This document shows positions 7,824-16,135 of a stretch of 34,752 bases of DNA, one piece after another. This DNA is from SIG575 sp964507395 (lineage in GTDB: Bacteria; Bacillota; Clostridia; Oscillospirales; Acutalibacteraceae), in the NCBI GenBank assembly GCA_964507395.1, contig CAZDQE010000021.1, positions 1 through 34,752 of the forward strand. Reading direction: 5' to 3'. The number at the start of each line of letters is the position of its first letter. Positions within the stretch are counted from its first letter, which is position 1. Made by a program: the position numbers and the translations under genes. The notes under the pieces were generated by a model, which was not told where the DNA came from, did no database searches, and worked only from the letters and a program-made list of their open reading frames with translations.

Positions 7824-8936
7824 ATGGCAATTTTTCAGAAAATCGCAGCAGTAATTATCGCTGCACTCACAACATTGGCAAACGTTACAGGTCATTTCGG
7901 ACTTGAAGTAACATCTGATGACTACAAAACTTATAAGAATGTTATCCTCATGATCGGTGACGGTATGGGTGAGAATCATCTTGAGAGTTCTAAACTTGCT
8001 CTCGGCATTGAAGAACTTAACATGGAAACAATGGCCGTCAGAGGTCAGTCAAAGACAAACTCTCTTTTCGGCATAACAACTGACTCAGCCGCAGGCGCAT
8101 CTGCTCTTGCATGCGGTATCAGAAACTTCAACGGCATGATTTCAACATACGGTCTTGATCCTTTAAGCGTATTTGCAAATCCCAAAACCGTTACAGAAAT
8201 CGCTAAAGACATGGGTAAAGCAACAGGTGTCGTAACAACTGACTACACAACAGGTGCAACTCCCGGAGCATTCAGTGCACATACCTATTCAAGAGATAAT
8301 GACGTTATCATCACAGAGCAACAGCTCGCATCTGACATTGACCTTATCTGGGGCGGTTTTACAGGTATTATAAACGAGGAAATTGCCGCAGCAAACGGCT
8401 TTACTTACATTGACACAGCAACAGAGCTCGCAGAGTTTGACGGCTCAACAAAATCTTTCGGACAGTTTAATTTTGATGACCTCAAATACATCACAAACAA
8501 CTACGATACTCCTCACCTTGAAACACTTACAGAAAAAGCTATTGATGTTCTTTCACAGGATGAAGACGGTTTCTTCCTCATGATCGAAGGTGCTTGCATT
8601 GATAAGCACTCACACTCAAATGACATTGAAAACATGTATAAGAGTTTTCAGGAATTCGACAACGCAATCGGAGTTGCTCTTGATTTCGCAGCAGAAGACG
8701 GCGAAACTCTTGTTATCGTTACTGCTGACCATGAAACAGGCGGTATCACATACGATGCCGAAAACAATTCTTACTACTACACAACAGGCAGCCACACAAA
8801 CGCTAACGTTCCTTTCTTTGTATCTGAAAGTGATGCAGGCTTCATTAACGGCGCTGCTTACCAGAACAGACACATCGGCACTCAGATAGGACTTATCCTC
8901 GGTGCAGAAAAAGGCTCATTCCCCTGCGCAAAATAA
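7824..8936 (+). CDS. alkaline phosphatase (PhoA superfamily, short form)
   Basis: Zinc- and magnesium-dependent phosphomonoesterase of 370 residues, shorter than the E. coli enzyme (about 470). Metal and catalytic motifs are in order: LMIGDGMG (D46), TTDSAAGASA with the phosphorylated Ser at about 88, KHSHSND, TADHETGG and GSHTNANV with the late metal His. The N-terminus (IAAVIIAALTTLANVTG) is hydrophobic and could be an export signal, though it has only one positive charge. AGGAGG lies nine bases before the ATG. It follows znuACB by 54 bp and ends at a clear terminator; since the enzyme needs zinc, the pairing makes functional sense. Substrate range is unknown. Confidence 0.9.
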   Translation: MAIFQKIAAVIIAALTTLANVTGHFGLEVTSDDYKTYKNVILMIGDGMGENHLESSKLALGIEELNMETMAVRGQSKTNSLFGITTDSAAGASALACGIRNFNGMISTYGLDPLSVFANPKTVTEIAKDMGKATGVVTTDYTTGATPGAFSAHTYSRDNDVIITEQQLASDIDLIWGGFTGIINEEIAAANGFTYIDTATELAEFDGSTKSFGQFNFDDLKYITNNYDTPHLETLTEKAIDVLSQDEDGFFLMIEGACIDKHSHSNDIENMYKSFQEFDNAIGVALDFAAEDGETLVIVTADHETGGITYDAENNSYYYTTGSHTNANVPFFVSESDAGFINGAAYQNRHIGTQIGLILGAEKGSFPCAK

Positions 8937-8946
8937 GTAAACCGAG

Positions 8947-8975
8947 AAAGCGGAACCGAGCTGCGGTTCCGCTTT
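8947..8975 (+). terminator. rho-independent terminator after the alkaline phosphatase gene
   Basis: A 12-bp perfect stem (aaagcggaaccg at 8947-8958 with 8964-8975) has a 5-base loop and is followed by TGATTTT. Confidence 0.88.
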
Positions 8976-8999
8976 TGATTTTGAAAAGAGGTTAATTAT

Positions 9000-9554
9000 A
9001 TGGATTACAAAATGAAAATTGCAGGCATTGACCGGTCGCTTCCCCTTTGTGAGGTTACAGAGGATTTGTATATCGGTGCATTTATACTTTTCGGCAACGC
9101 AAAGCTCACTGAGGCTTGTGCAAGGGACCTTCTCAAAAAGGCTCCCGAATATGACTATGTTATCACCGCAGAGGCAAAGGGTATTCCCCTCGCCCACGAA
9201 ATGGCAAGACAGCACGACGATGACACCTACTTTGTTGCAAGAAAATACCCCAAGCTTTACATGAGCGGTATTTTTGATGTTGAAGTAAAATCAATCACAA
9301 CAGACAAGGTTCAGCACCTTTATCTCGACACTGCAGAAGCAGATAAAATGAAGGGCAAAAGAGTGCTTATCGTTGACGATGTTATTTCAACAGGCGAATC
9401 ACTCTGGGCGATCGAAAAGCTTGTAAATAAGGCAGGCGGTGAGATCGTCGGCAGAATGGCTGTTTTAGCCGAAGGCTCTGCCGCTGACAGAGATGATATA
9501 ATTTATCTTGAAAAGCTTCCCCTTTTCAACCCTGACGGAACAATTAAATACTGA
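9000..9554 (+). CDS. adenine/purine phosphoribosyltransferase family protein
   Basis: Type I phosphoribosyltransferase of 184 residues. The PRPP-binding signature VLIVDDVISTGES is at about 123-135, and the upstream TAEAKGIPLAHEMAR block resembles the EaKG(i/f)pLA region of adenine phosphoribosyltransferases. It would convert a free purine base and PRPP to the nucleotide in the cytosol, a salvage step compatible with the nucleoside hydrolase in this window. Start ATG at 9000 has AAGAGG eight bases upstream; a second in-frame ATG at 9012 lacks one. It is a single-gene unit between two terminators. True apt proteins are usually about 170 residues, so base specificity (adenine, xanthine or other) is uncertain. 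Confidence 0.8.
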   Translation: MDYKMKIAGIDRSLPLCEVTEDLYIGAFILFGNAKLTEACARDLLKKAPEYDYVITAEAKGIPLAHEMARQHDDDTYFVARKYPKLYMSGIFDVEVKSITTDKVQHLYLDTAEADKMKGKRVLIVDDVISTGESLWAIEKLVNKAGGEIVGRMAVLAEGSAADRDDIIYLEKLPLFNPDGTIKY

Positions 9555-9565
9555 TAAATAAAATC

Positions 9566-9600
9566 ATAACCGACAAAGATGTTAAATCTCTGTCGGTTAT
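9566..9600. terminator. bidirectional terminator between the phosphoribosyltransferase gene and rarA
   Basis: A 10-bp stem ATAACCGACA (9566-9575) pairs with TGTCGGTTAT (9591-9600), followed by TTTTT on the plus strand and a T-rich tract on the minus strand. The stem contains the last codons of the minus-strand rarA. Confidence 0.85.
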
Positions 9601-10865
9601 TTTTTGCCTTTTATTTTGTCCCAATACTCTTTTGCTGCTTGTTCGTTCTTGTTTTCTCCGGGAACGTAGTATGTTTTATTCTTAAGAACATCAGGAAGAT
9701 ACTGCTGAGGTATCCAGTGATTCGGATAATCGTGGGGATAATTATAAAACTGTCCTTTATTTTGGTTATCCTCGCCGTCAAAATGCTTGTTCTGAAGTGT
9801 TCTGGGAACAGGTCCTGAAATGCCGTTTCGCAAATCCTCCGCTGCCATATCGTAAGCGATATGAGCAGAATTGGATTTGGGACTGTTACAAACAAGAACC
9901 ACTGCATCTGCAAGCGGTATTCTCGCTTCGGGAAGTCCTACCATAAGAGCAGAATCTACCGCCGCTTTTACAATCGGGATTATCATGGGGTACGCCAAGC
10001 CCACATCCTCACAGGCGCATACAAGAAGCCTTCTGCAGGCTGAGGGCAAGTCCCCTGCCTCTAAAAGCCTTGCAAGATAGTGAAGCGCCGCATCAGGGTC
10101 TGAGCCCCGCATGGATTTCTGAAAAGCTGAGAGGATATCGTAATGCTGATCTCCCTCTCTGTCATATTTCATTGCGCTTTTCTGAGTAAGCTCTTTCACT
10201 TTTTCAAGAGTGATTTCCCTTTTGCCGTCCTTAAGCCTTGTTGAAAGAACGCTGAGTTCAACTGTGTTTATCGCCTTTCTCACATCGCCGCCGCAGCCTG
10301 AGGAAATCCATTTTACCGCTTCTTCTGCTACTTCTACCGTTTCACCAAGATGCTCCTCATAAAGATTGTATGCGCGTTTTACCGCAAGCAGGATATCTTC
10401 CGCTTCAACTGACTTGAATTCAAACACAGTTGAGCGGCTGAGAATTGCGTTATAAACATAAAAATACGGATTTTCCGTTGTTGATGCGATAAGAGTTATT
10501 GAGCCATTCTCGATATATTCAAGAAGTGACTGCTGCTGTTTTTTATTGAAATACTGAATTTCATCAAGATACAGCACAACGCCGTTTGGGCTCTGAAAAG
10601 TGTCAAGACTTGAAACAATTTCCTTGATATCGGATATTGACGCGTTGGTACCGTTGAGTTTACAGAAACGGCGGTTTGTGTTTTTGGCAATAATCTCCGC
10701 AAGAGTTGTTTTGCCGACTCCCGACGGGCCGTAGAAAATAAGGTTCGGAATATTCCCGCTTTCTAGAATATTCCTCAGTGCCTTTCCTTCATCAAGCAAG
10801 TGGTGCTGACCTACCATATCTTCAATTGTCTGTGGTCTTATCATATCCGCAAGCGGTGAGGACAT
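9597..10865 (-). CDS. rarA: replication-associated recombination protein A (AAA ATPase)
   Basis: RarA/MgsA family clamp-loader-like ATPase of 422 residues that acts at stalled replication forks. The N-terminal motif PLADMIRPQTIEDMVGQHHL is diagnostic. Walker A GPSGVGKT is at 46-53, Walker B YLDEIQ at about D101-E102, and STTENPYF corresponds to sensor 1. The C-terminal MgsA region contains AMKYDREGDQHYDILSAF and PVPRTLQNKHFDG. Length is normal. GGGGGTG precedes the ATG. It lies 18 bp behind the zinc-ribbon membrane protein gene and appears to be the last gene of the gltX-glnS unit. Confidence 0.95.
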   Translation of the reverse strand: MSSPLADMIRPQTIEDMVGQHHLLDEGKALRNILESGNIPNLIFYGPSGVGKTTLAEIIAKNTNRRFCKLNGTNASISDIKEIVSSLDTFQSPNGVVLYLDEIQYFNKKQQQSLLEYIENGSITLIASTTENPYFYVYNAILSRSTVFEFKSVEAEDILLAVKRAYNLYEEHLGETVEVAEEAVKWISSGCGGDVRKAINTVELSVLSTRLKDGKREITLEKVKELTQKSAMKYDREGDQHYDILSAFQKSMRGSDPDAALHYLARLLEAGDLPSACRRLLVCACEDVGLAYPMIIPIVKAAVDSALMVGLPEARIPLADAVVLVCNSPKSNSAHIAYDMAAEDLRNGISGPVPRTLQNKHFDGEDNQNKGQFYNYPHDYPNHWIPQQYLPDVLKNKTYYVPGENKNEQAAKEYWDKIKGKK

Positions 10866-10883
10866 GGTGGCACCCCCTTAAAA

Positions 10884-11891
10884 TTACATTAATGCCTGAG
10901 AAAAAATTATATTCGTCAGGTAATAAATTGCCAGTCCCAACAGAAATGTGTTCAGGATAGTTGTTCCGCCCTTTGCGTAAATGTAAGTATAATATGCGGA
11001 AAGATTCGGCACAACCGATTTAATTTTTGCAATCGTCGCTTTGATGTGATTCAGATAAATCTTATTTGCTGAGAAGCCTGCTACAATATTCACTGCAACA
11101 AGAAGCACACTCATCAAAACCATGAGCATAACTTCCGTCTGATGGCTCTGAATACCGTCTATAATAAGCTCGCTGTACTGCACATATAAAGCATCCTCTG
11201 CTGTTCCCTGCGCAAAAGCAGTGTAGTTTTCCATAAAGAATTTCATAGCCTCGCCACACGCAGTCATAAAGAATGTCATCATAAAGCAATTGATTGCCAG
11301 AATAACTCCCGCAAAGGCAAAGCCTGCTTTATATATTTTTCTGAAGAAAAACCAATAAGGTCCGAGGAGGAATGCGAAAAAATTAAATTTAGGTCTTCTG
11401 TGGTTTATTTTTGCATCAAGGAAGGTTTTGATATAGCTTTCCTTTCTGTTCTGAATAAAGCACGCAGCCTCTTTTACTGTTACCGTTTTTTCCTCATCAA
11501 TAAAATCATTGTCATTTACCGGCTGACCTTCAATGAAAACAGGGGCTGTTTTCGGTCCTTCAAACTGTTCACGCATTTCCGGAATCAGAACTGCACCGCA
11601 ATCTGTACAGACAAAGGCTCTCTTTTTATTTTCAGCTCCGCATTCGGGACAGACAGAAACGTCTTTTTCCTCAGTCTTTTCTTTTGATTCAGTTGTCTCT
11701 TCTGCTTTGGTTTCCTGCTTTGTCTTTTCCCAGACAAAGCCTTCCCCGTGCAGATGCTCGTTTGTGCAACGACCGTTTTCATCATAACAGCTTCTGTGAT
11801 GAGGTGCTCCGCAATCGGGACATACAACTACCTCGTCATTCTCTTTGAAAACTTCGCCGCAAACGGGACATTTTTCATTTTCATATCTCAT
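10884..11891 (-). CDS. RING-like/zinc-ribbon membrane protein with DUF2628-type region
   Basis: Function unknown. The 335-residue product starts with a prokaryotic RING-like zinc finger (C8, C11, C24, C27, H31/H32, C35, C42), then a charged Lys/Glu-rich linker (about 57-78), a second zinc ribbon CPECG...CTDCG (C81, C84, C95, C98), and a C-terminal membrane region with about four hydrophobic helices. The segment FNFFAFLLGPYWFFFRKIYK is typical of DUF2628 proteins. The start overlaps the stop of the preceding membrane protein gene (ATGA) and rarA follows after 18 bp. Cysteine pairing predicts two to three bound zinc ions. A membrane sensor or scaffold role is only a guess. Confidence 0.7.
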   Translation of the reverse strand: MRYENEKCPVCGEVFKENDEVVVCPDCGAPHHRSCYDENGRCTNEHLHGEGFVWEKTKQETKAEETTESKEKTEEKDVSVCPECGAENKKRAFVCTDCGAVLIPEMREQFEGPKTAPVFIEGQPVNDNDFIDEEKTVTVKEAACFIQNRKESYIKTFLDAKINHRRPKFNFFAFLLGPYWFFFRKIYKAGFAFAGVILAINCFMMTFFMTACGEAMKFFMENYTAFAQGTAEDALYVQYSELIIDGIQSHQTEVMLMVLMSVLLVAVNIVAGFSANKIYLNHIKATIAKIKSVVPNLSAYYTYIYAKGGTTILNTFLLGLAIYYLTNIIFSQALM

Positions 11892-12538
11892 GATTTTTTA
11901 CCTTGCTTTTTACTTATATTTTCTTTGTCGCCCGTAAGAATATAAGACAGGCTCCACAGAATGAGCGATGCAAAAAGTATTACCATAAACACCCACGCAG
12001 AGGAAAGATTGAGTGCATACACTTTTGTAATAAAGCTTATGGCGGGAATATTAAAAAGTGAACCGAGAGTTACATTCCCTGCAACTATGGGAGATGCAAA
12101 ATTATTAAAGGACACCATCATTCCGATAAGCGAAGCAATACCGCAGGCACCTAAAACCATCTGTGTTTTCTTCGCGTTTGACACAATTGATACAATACAT
12201 GCCGCAAGAGCAATAACGAGAGTTACAACAAAGAAAACTGCAGCCGTTTTTAGATAGGGAATTATAGGCTCAGCTGCAGAACTCATTTCAGTATCTCCCG
12301 AAAAAAGTTCTTTAAAATCAACGCCGAAGCTCTTAAGCTGATTATAAAGAGCATAAAGGCTGTAATAATCCTCTGTCATTCCCGTATCTGCTGCATCTGT
12401 CAGATTACCGCCGAGAAGAGAGTTTACAATATCATAACCCATAATCTGATAAATCCAGTGAAAAAGCGGTGTGAAGATTGCAACGGGAATTACAGCAAAA
12501 GATAACAGAGCTGAAACTATTCTGTCAACTATTTTCAT
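11888..12538 (-). CDS. small integral membrane protein, function unknown
   Basis: A 216-residue protein without a family I recognise. It has about four hydrophobic segments: residues 8-30 (SALLSFAVIPVAIFTPLFHW), about 94-120 (TAAVFFVVTLVIALAACIVS), about 129-145, and about 180-202 (WVFMVILFASLILWSLSYIL). A polar region of about 55 residues sits between the first two and ends in a Lys-rich tail. Its stop overlaps the start of the RING/DUF2628 gene and it begins 29 bp after glnS, so it is likely a partner of the RING protein. Start ATG at 12538 has AAGG about nine bases upstream. Confidence 0.65.
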   Translation of the reverse strand: MKIVDRIVSALLSFAVIPVAIFTPLFHWIYQIMGYDIVNSLLGGNLTDAADTGMTEDYYSLYALYNQLKSFGVDFKELFSGDTEMSSAAEPIIPYLKTAAVFFVVTLVIALAACIVSIVSNAKKTQMVLGACGIASLIGMMVSFNNFASPIVAGNVTLGSLFNIPAISFITKVYALNLSSAWVFMVILFASLILWSLSYILTGDKENISKKQGKKS

Positions 12539-12567
12539 AAGTTATACCTTACTTTCAATCTTTCAAT

Positions 12568-14250
12568 TTATTTAGCAGGCTTCCATGAGGAGTTAAGTCC
12601 TACCGTTCTGTTGATTACAAGGTTATCCTCAGTGCTGTCTTTATCAACACAGAAGTAGCCCTGACGCATGAACTGGAACATATCCCCCTCTTTAATGCCC
12701 TTAAGTCCGCCCTCAAGAACGCTGTCCTTGAGAACAACAAGTGATTCGGGATTGAGATTATCCTTGAAGCTTCCCTTTGATTCGTCAGAGGGATTCTCAA
12801 CATTGAAAAGTCTGTCATAAAGACGGACTTCTGCTTTAACGCAGTCATCAGCGCTTACCCAATGAAGTGTACCCTTGACTTTTCTGCCGTCAGGTGTTTC
12901 ACCGCCGCGGCTTTCAGGGTCATAAGTACAGTGAAGGCAAGTAACGTTGCCGTCCTCGTCTGTTTCATAGCTGTTGCATGTGATGTAATATGCGCTCTTG
13001 AGTCTTACTTCATTTCCTGGGAAGAGTCTGAAATATTTCTTCACAGGCTCTGCCATAAAGTCATCCTGTTCAACATAAAGGTTTCTAGAGAATGTAACCT
13101 TTCTCTTGCCGAGTTCAGGCTTATCGGGATTGTTTTCAACCTCGATTTCTTCTGTCTGTCCCTCGGGATAGTTATCAATAACAACCTTGAGAGGACGGAG
13201 AACCGCCATTGCTCTGGGAGCTTCTCTGTTAAGCTCATCTCTTACGCAAGCTTCAAGAAGACCGTAGTCAACAACGCTGTAAGCCTTTGAAACACCGATT
13301 TTGTTACAGAATTCACGGATTGCCGCTGCAGGATAACCGCGTCTTCTCATGCCGCTGAGAGTTGCCATACGGGGGTCGTTCCAACCGCTGACAATTCCGT
13401 CATTTACAAGTGCAAGACACTTTCTCTTACTTGTAAGTGAATAGTTGAGATTAAGTCTTGCAAACTCAATCTGTCTGGGAGGCTCTTCAAGACCTAATTC
13501 TTTTAAGAACCAGTCATAAAGAGGTCTGTGGTTTTCAAATTCAAGTGAGCAGAGTGAATGAGTAACCTTTTCTGCTGCATCTGAAAGAGGATGAGCAAAG
13601 TCATACATGGGATATACACACCATTTGTCACCTGTCTGGTGGTGTGAAACATGAGCGATTCTGTAAATTACAGGGTCACGCATGTTGATATTGGGCGATG
13701 CCATGTCAATTTTTGCACGAAGAACTCTTGCACCGTCGGGGAATTCACCCGCAGTCATTCTTCTGAACAAATCAAGGTTTTCTTCAATTGAACGGTTTCT
13801 GTAGGGGCTTTCCTTGCCGGGCTCTGTGAGAGTTCCTCTGTATTCACGCATTTCATCTGCTGTAAGGTCGCAGACGAAGGCCTTGCCCATTTCGATAAGC
13901 TTCACTGCACAGTCGTAGATGAAATCAAAGTAGCTTGATGCATAGTAGCAATCGTTCCACTTGAAGCCAAGCCATTCGATATCTTCCTTGATAGCGTCAA
14001 CATACTCCATGTCTTCCTTGCTGGGGTTTGTATCGTCAAGACGAAGATTGCAAAGGCCGCCGTATTTCTTCGCGGTTGTGAAGTTTATGCAGATAGCCTT
14101 TGCATGACCGATATGGAGATATCCGTTAGGCTCGGGAGGAAAACGGGTCTGCACGCGTGAATAAACGCCGTCCTCAAGGTCTTTATCAATAAAATCATGG
14201 ATAAAGTTTGAAACTTTTTCGGTTTTGTTTTCTTCGATAATTTCTGCCAT
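12568..14250 (-). CDS. glnS: glutaminyl-tRNA synthetase
   Basis: Class Ic aminoacyl-tRNA synthetase charging tRNA-Gln directly with glutamine. The 560-residue product has the GlnRS catalytic signature RFPPEPNGYLHIGHAKAI (HIGH at 46-49), LRLDDTNP, the KMSKS equivalent LTSKRK, and the GlnRS-type C-terminal beta-barrel anticodon region, all at normal length. I choose the ATG at 14250, since AAAGGA lies ten bases upstream; the in-frame TTG at 14259 almost abuts that site. It lies 19 bp after gltX, so the two are co-transcribed. Many Firmicutes lack GlnRS and use GatCAB transamidation instead. The gene supports direct charging in this organism. Confidence 0.96.
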   Translation of the reverse strand: MAEIIEENKTEKVSNFIHDFIDKDLEDGVYSRVQTRFPPEPNGYLHIGHAKAICINFTTAKKYGGLCNLRLDDTNPSKEDMEYVDAIKEDIEWLGFKWNDCYYASSYFDFIYDCAVKLIEMGKAFVCDLTADEMREYRGTLTEPGKESPYRNRSIEENLDLFRRMTAGEFPDGARVLRAKIDMASPNINMRDPVIYRIAHVSHHQTGDKWCVYPMYDFAHPLSDAAEKVTHSLCSLEFENHRPLYDWFLKELGLEEPPRQIEFARLNLNYSLTSKRKCLALVNDGIVSGWNDPRMATLSGMRRRGYPAAAIREFCNKIGVSKAYSVVDYGLLEACVRDELNREAPRAMAVLRPLKVVIDNYPEGQTEEIEVENNPDKPELGKRKVTFSRNLYVEQDDFMAEPVKKYFRLFPGNEVRLKSAYYITCNSYETDEDGNVTCLHCTYDPESRGGETPDGRKVKGTLHWVSADDCVKAEVRLYDRLFNVENPSDESKGSFKDNLNPESLVVLKDSVLEGGLKGIKEGDMFQFMRQGYFCVDKDSTEDNLVINRTVGLNSSWKPAK

Positions 14251-14269
14251 TATATTCAAGTCCTTTCTA

Positions 14270-15925
14270 TTAAAGGGATTCTATACATTCGTCAATTCTT
14301 GCCATTACTTTTTCTGTGCCGAGAAGCTGCATGATAGAGTAAAGGTCAGGAGTATTTTTTCTTGATGTCATTGCGATTCTGATAACTGTCGAAACATCAC
14401 CTACATGGCCTTTGAACGCATCGGGATTTTTCTTATACTCCTTAACATTGGGAGTAAAGCCGAGTCCCTCGCACATATCTTTGATACGGCTGAACCATGT
14501 GTCCTTATCGTCAGACCCGTTGTAAGTGTTTTTATATGTTTCAAGAATATTCTTTGCATCCTCTGCTGAAATGTTTTCAGGCATTTCGTAATCGGGAGTG
14601 TAAATAGCATCGTAGAAATAGCTTACATAATCCCTGACCTCGTCAAAGCAAGCGATGTCTTTTCTCGGCTTCGGTGTTTCGCGGTCAATGTTCAGTATAG
14701 CTGTGCTGTAAGCAACATCTTCCGTAAGCACATCATAAAATTGTTTATCGTATTTTTCTGCCCATTCTGCAGTGTAGGAGTAAACCTGCTCTGCTTTCAT
14801 GAGAGAAATAATATTCTTTGAAACATCGTTCAGCTTCACCATGTCAAACAGTGCGCCTGAAACGCTCATCTTTTTGAGATTAAAGGGGAATTCTGAAATA
14901 TCAGCATCTTTATTTATCTTTCTCCAGTCCTCAAAGTTTGAGTTTGCAAGAGTCATAATATATTCATTTACGCTTTCCTTCGGATATCCCTTTTCCTGAT
15001 AGAAGGTAACTGCCGCTTCAGGGTCTTTACGTTTTGAAAGCTTTCTCTTACCGCCGTTTTCTTCTTTCATGATAGGTGCTACATGGGCATATTTCGGAAC
15101 CTTATAGCCACAGACCTTGAAAAGCTGAATGTGAAGAGGAACGGAAGAGATCCACTCGTCGCCTCTGATAACATGAGTAGTTCTCATAAAATGGTCGTCT
15201 ACTGCATGAGCGAAATGGTATGTGGGAATTCCGTCTGTTTTGAGAAGAACGACATCCTGAATATTTTCGGGCATTTCAATTTTGCCCTTGATCATATCGT
15301 CAAATGTGATTCTCTTGTCTTCACTGCCGGGAGATCTGAGACGCAGTGTATAAGTTCTGCCTTCCTCAACAAGTGCCTTCTGCTCCTCAAAAGTCAGGTC
15401 ACGGCACTTTGCCCATTTGCCGTAATAGCCTTTATTATCGCATTTTTCTGTTTCCTGTTGTTCACGAAGCTCAGTGAGTTCATCTTCTGTGCAGAAGCAG
15501 GGATAAGCAAGTCCTTGTTCGACAAGACGTTTTGCAACTGCGTGATAAATTTCTTTTCTGTGACTCTGGTAGTAGGGTCCGTAATCGCCTTTCTCAACGC
15601 CCTCGTCAACAACGCCTTCGTCTGCAATTACATCGAAAGCCTTAAGTCCGCCGAGCATAACCTCAATTGCGCCCTCAATTTTTCTTTTCCGGTCTGTATC
15701 CTCAACTCTGACATAGAAAATGCCGTCAGTTGTTTTTGCTGTTTTATACGCAATCGTTCCTGTAAACAAGTTACCGAAATGAAGAAAGCCTGTGGGGCTT
15801 GGAGCAAGTCTTGTGACTCTTACACCCTCTTTAAGATTTCTTTGAGGAAATCTTTCTTCCAAATCTTCCGGTGTTTGTGTGACATCTCCGAAAAGGAGTT
15901 CTGCAAGTTTAATGTTATCTGTCAA
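14270..15925 (-). CDS. gltX: glutamyl-tRNA synthetase
   Basis: Class Ic synthetase charging tRNA-Glu, 551 residues. The catalytic signature is RLAPSPTGFLHFGNLFTG, where the HIGH motif reads HFGN, and the second signature is KLSKRKDPEA. VRVEDTDRKRK is the conserved ExTD-like segment. Translation starts at a TTG (15925) preceded by GGGGAG with nine bases spacing; no ATG is suitably placed. It heads the unit gltX-glnS-membrane protein-RING protein-rarA. A TATAAT lies on the minus strand just before the ribosome binding site, but I see no well spaced -35. The 210-bp upstream region shows no T-box leader. Confidence 0.94.
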   Translation of the reverse strand: MTDNIKLAELLFGDVTQTPEDLEERFPQRNLKEGVRVTRLAPSPTGFLHFGNLFTGTIAYKTAKTTDGIFYVRVEDTDRKRKIEGAIEVMLGGLKAFDVIADEGVVDEGVEKGDYGPYYQSHRKEIYHAVAKRLVEQGLAYPCFCTEDELTELREQQETEKCDNKGYYGKWAKCRDLTFEEQKALVEEGRTYTLRLRSPGSEDKRITFDDMIKGKIEMPENIQDVVLLKTDGIPTYHFAHAVDDHFMRTTHVIRGDEWISSVPLHIQLFKVCGYKVPKYAHVAPIMKEENGGKRKLSKRKDPEAAVTFYQEKGYPKESVNEYIMTLANSNFEDWRKINKDADISEFPFNLKKMSVSGALFDMVKLNDVSKNIISLMKAEQVYSYTAEWAEKYDKQFYDVLTEDVAYSTAILNIDRETPKPRKDIACFDEVRDYVSYFYDAIYTPDYEMPENISAEDAKNILETYKNTYNGSDDKDTWFSRIKDMCEGLGFTPNVKEYKKNPDAFKGHVGDVSTVIRIAMTSRKNTPDLYSIMQLLGTEKVMARIDECIESL

Positions 15926-16034
15926 AGGTAATCTCTCCCCAATTATAGTTACATTACATTATGACAGAAAAGTCAAATTTTTTCAAGGGGAATTTCAATG
16001 TTTTTTGCGAATATCAGTTTTTTTCAAAAAACTA

Positions 16035-16062
16035 TTGACAATAGATTTCTATGGTGTATAAT
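16035..16062 (+). promoter_or_regulatory. near-consensus promoter of the GntR/ABC operon
   Basis: A perfect TTGACA (16035-16040) and a perfect TATAAT (16057-16062) are separated by 16 bases. The predicted start falls within the adjacent palindrome at 16065-16091. Confidence 0.85.
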
Positions 16063-16064
16063 AT

Positions 16065-16091
16065 AACTGTGATAGCACAGATATCACAGTT
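16065..16091 (+). promoter_or_regulatory. 27-bp palindromic operator, probable autoregulatory GntR site
   Basis: Perfect 10-bp arms AACTGTGATA (16065-16074) and TATCACAGTT (16082-16091) are separated by a 7-base spacer, starting two bases after the -10 box. YtrA-type GntR regulators typically repress their own operons by binding such palindromes, so this is the likely target of the product encoded directly downstream. Confidence 0.75.
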
Positions 16092-16135
16092 GCCGTTTAC
16101 AACACATAAACCATACTTAAAGGAGGCGAAATGAA

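Noticed and set aside
12862..13290. Plus-strand open frame opposite glnS
   Set aside because: A shadow of glnS codons with no recognisable domain or start signal.
15083..15931. Long plus-strand open frame (282 codons) opposite gltX
   Set aside because: It is antisense to a certain gltX, has Cys/Phe-rich low-meaning sequence, and no ribosome binding site or recognisable domain.
15926..16034. T-box riboswitch upstream of gltX
   Set aside because: The leader before the gltX ribosome binding site is too short and shows no T-box stem structure or antiterminator element.
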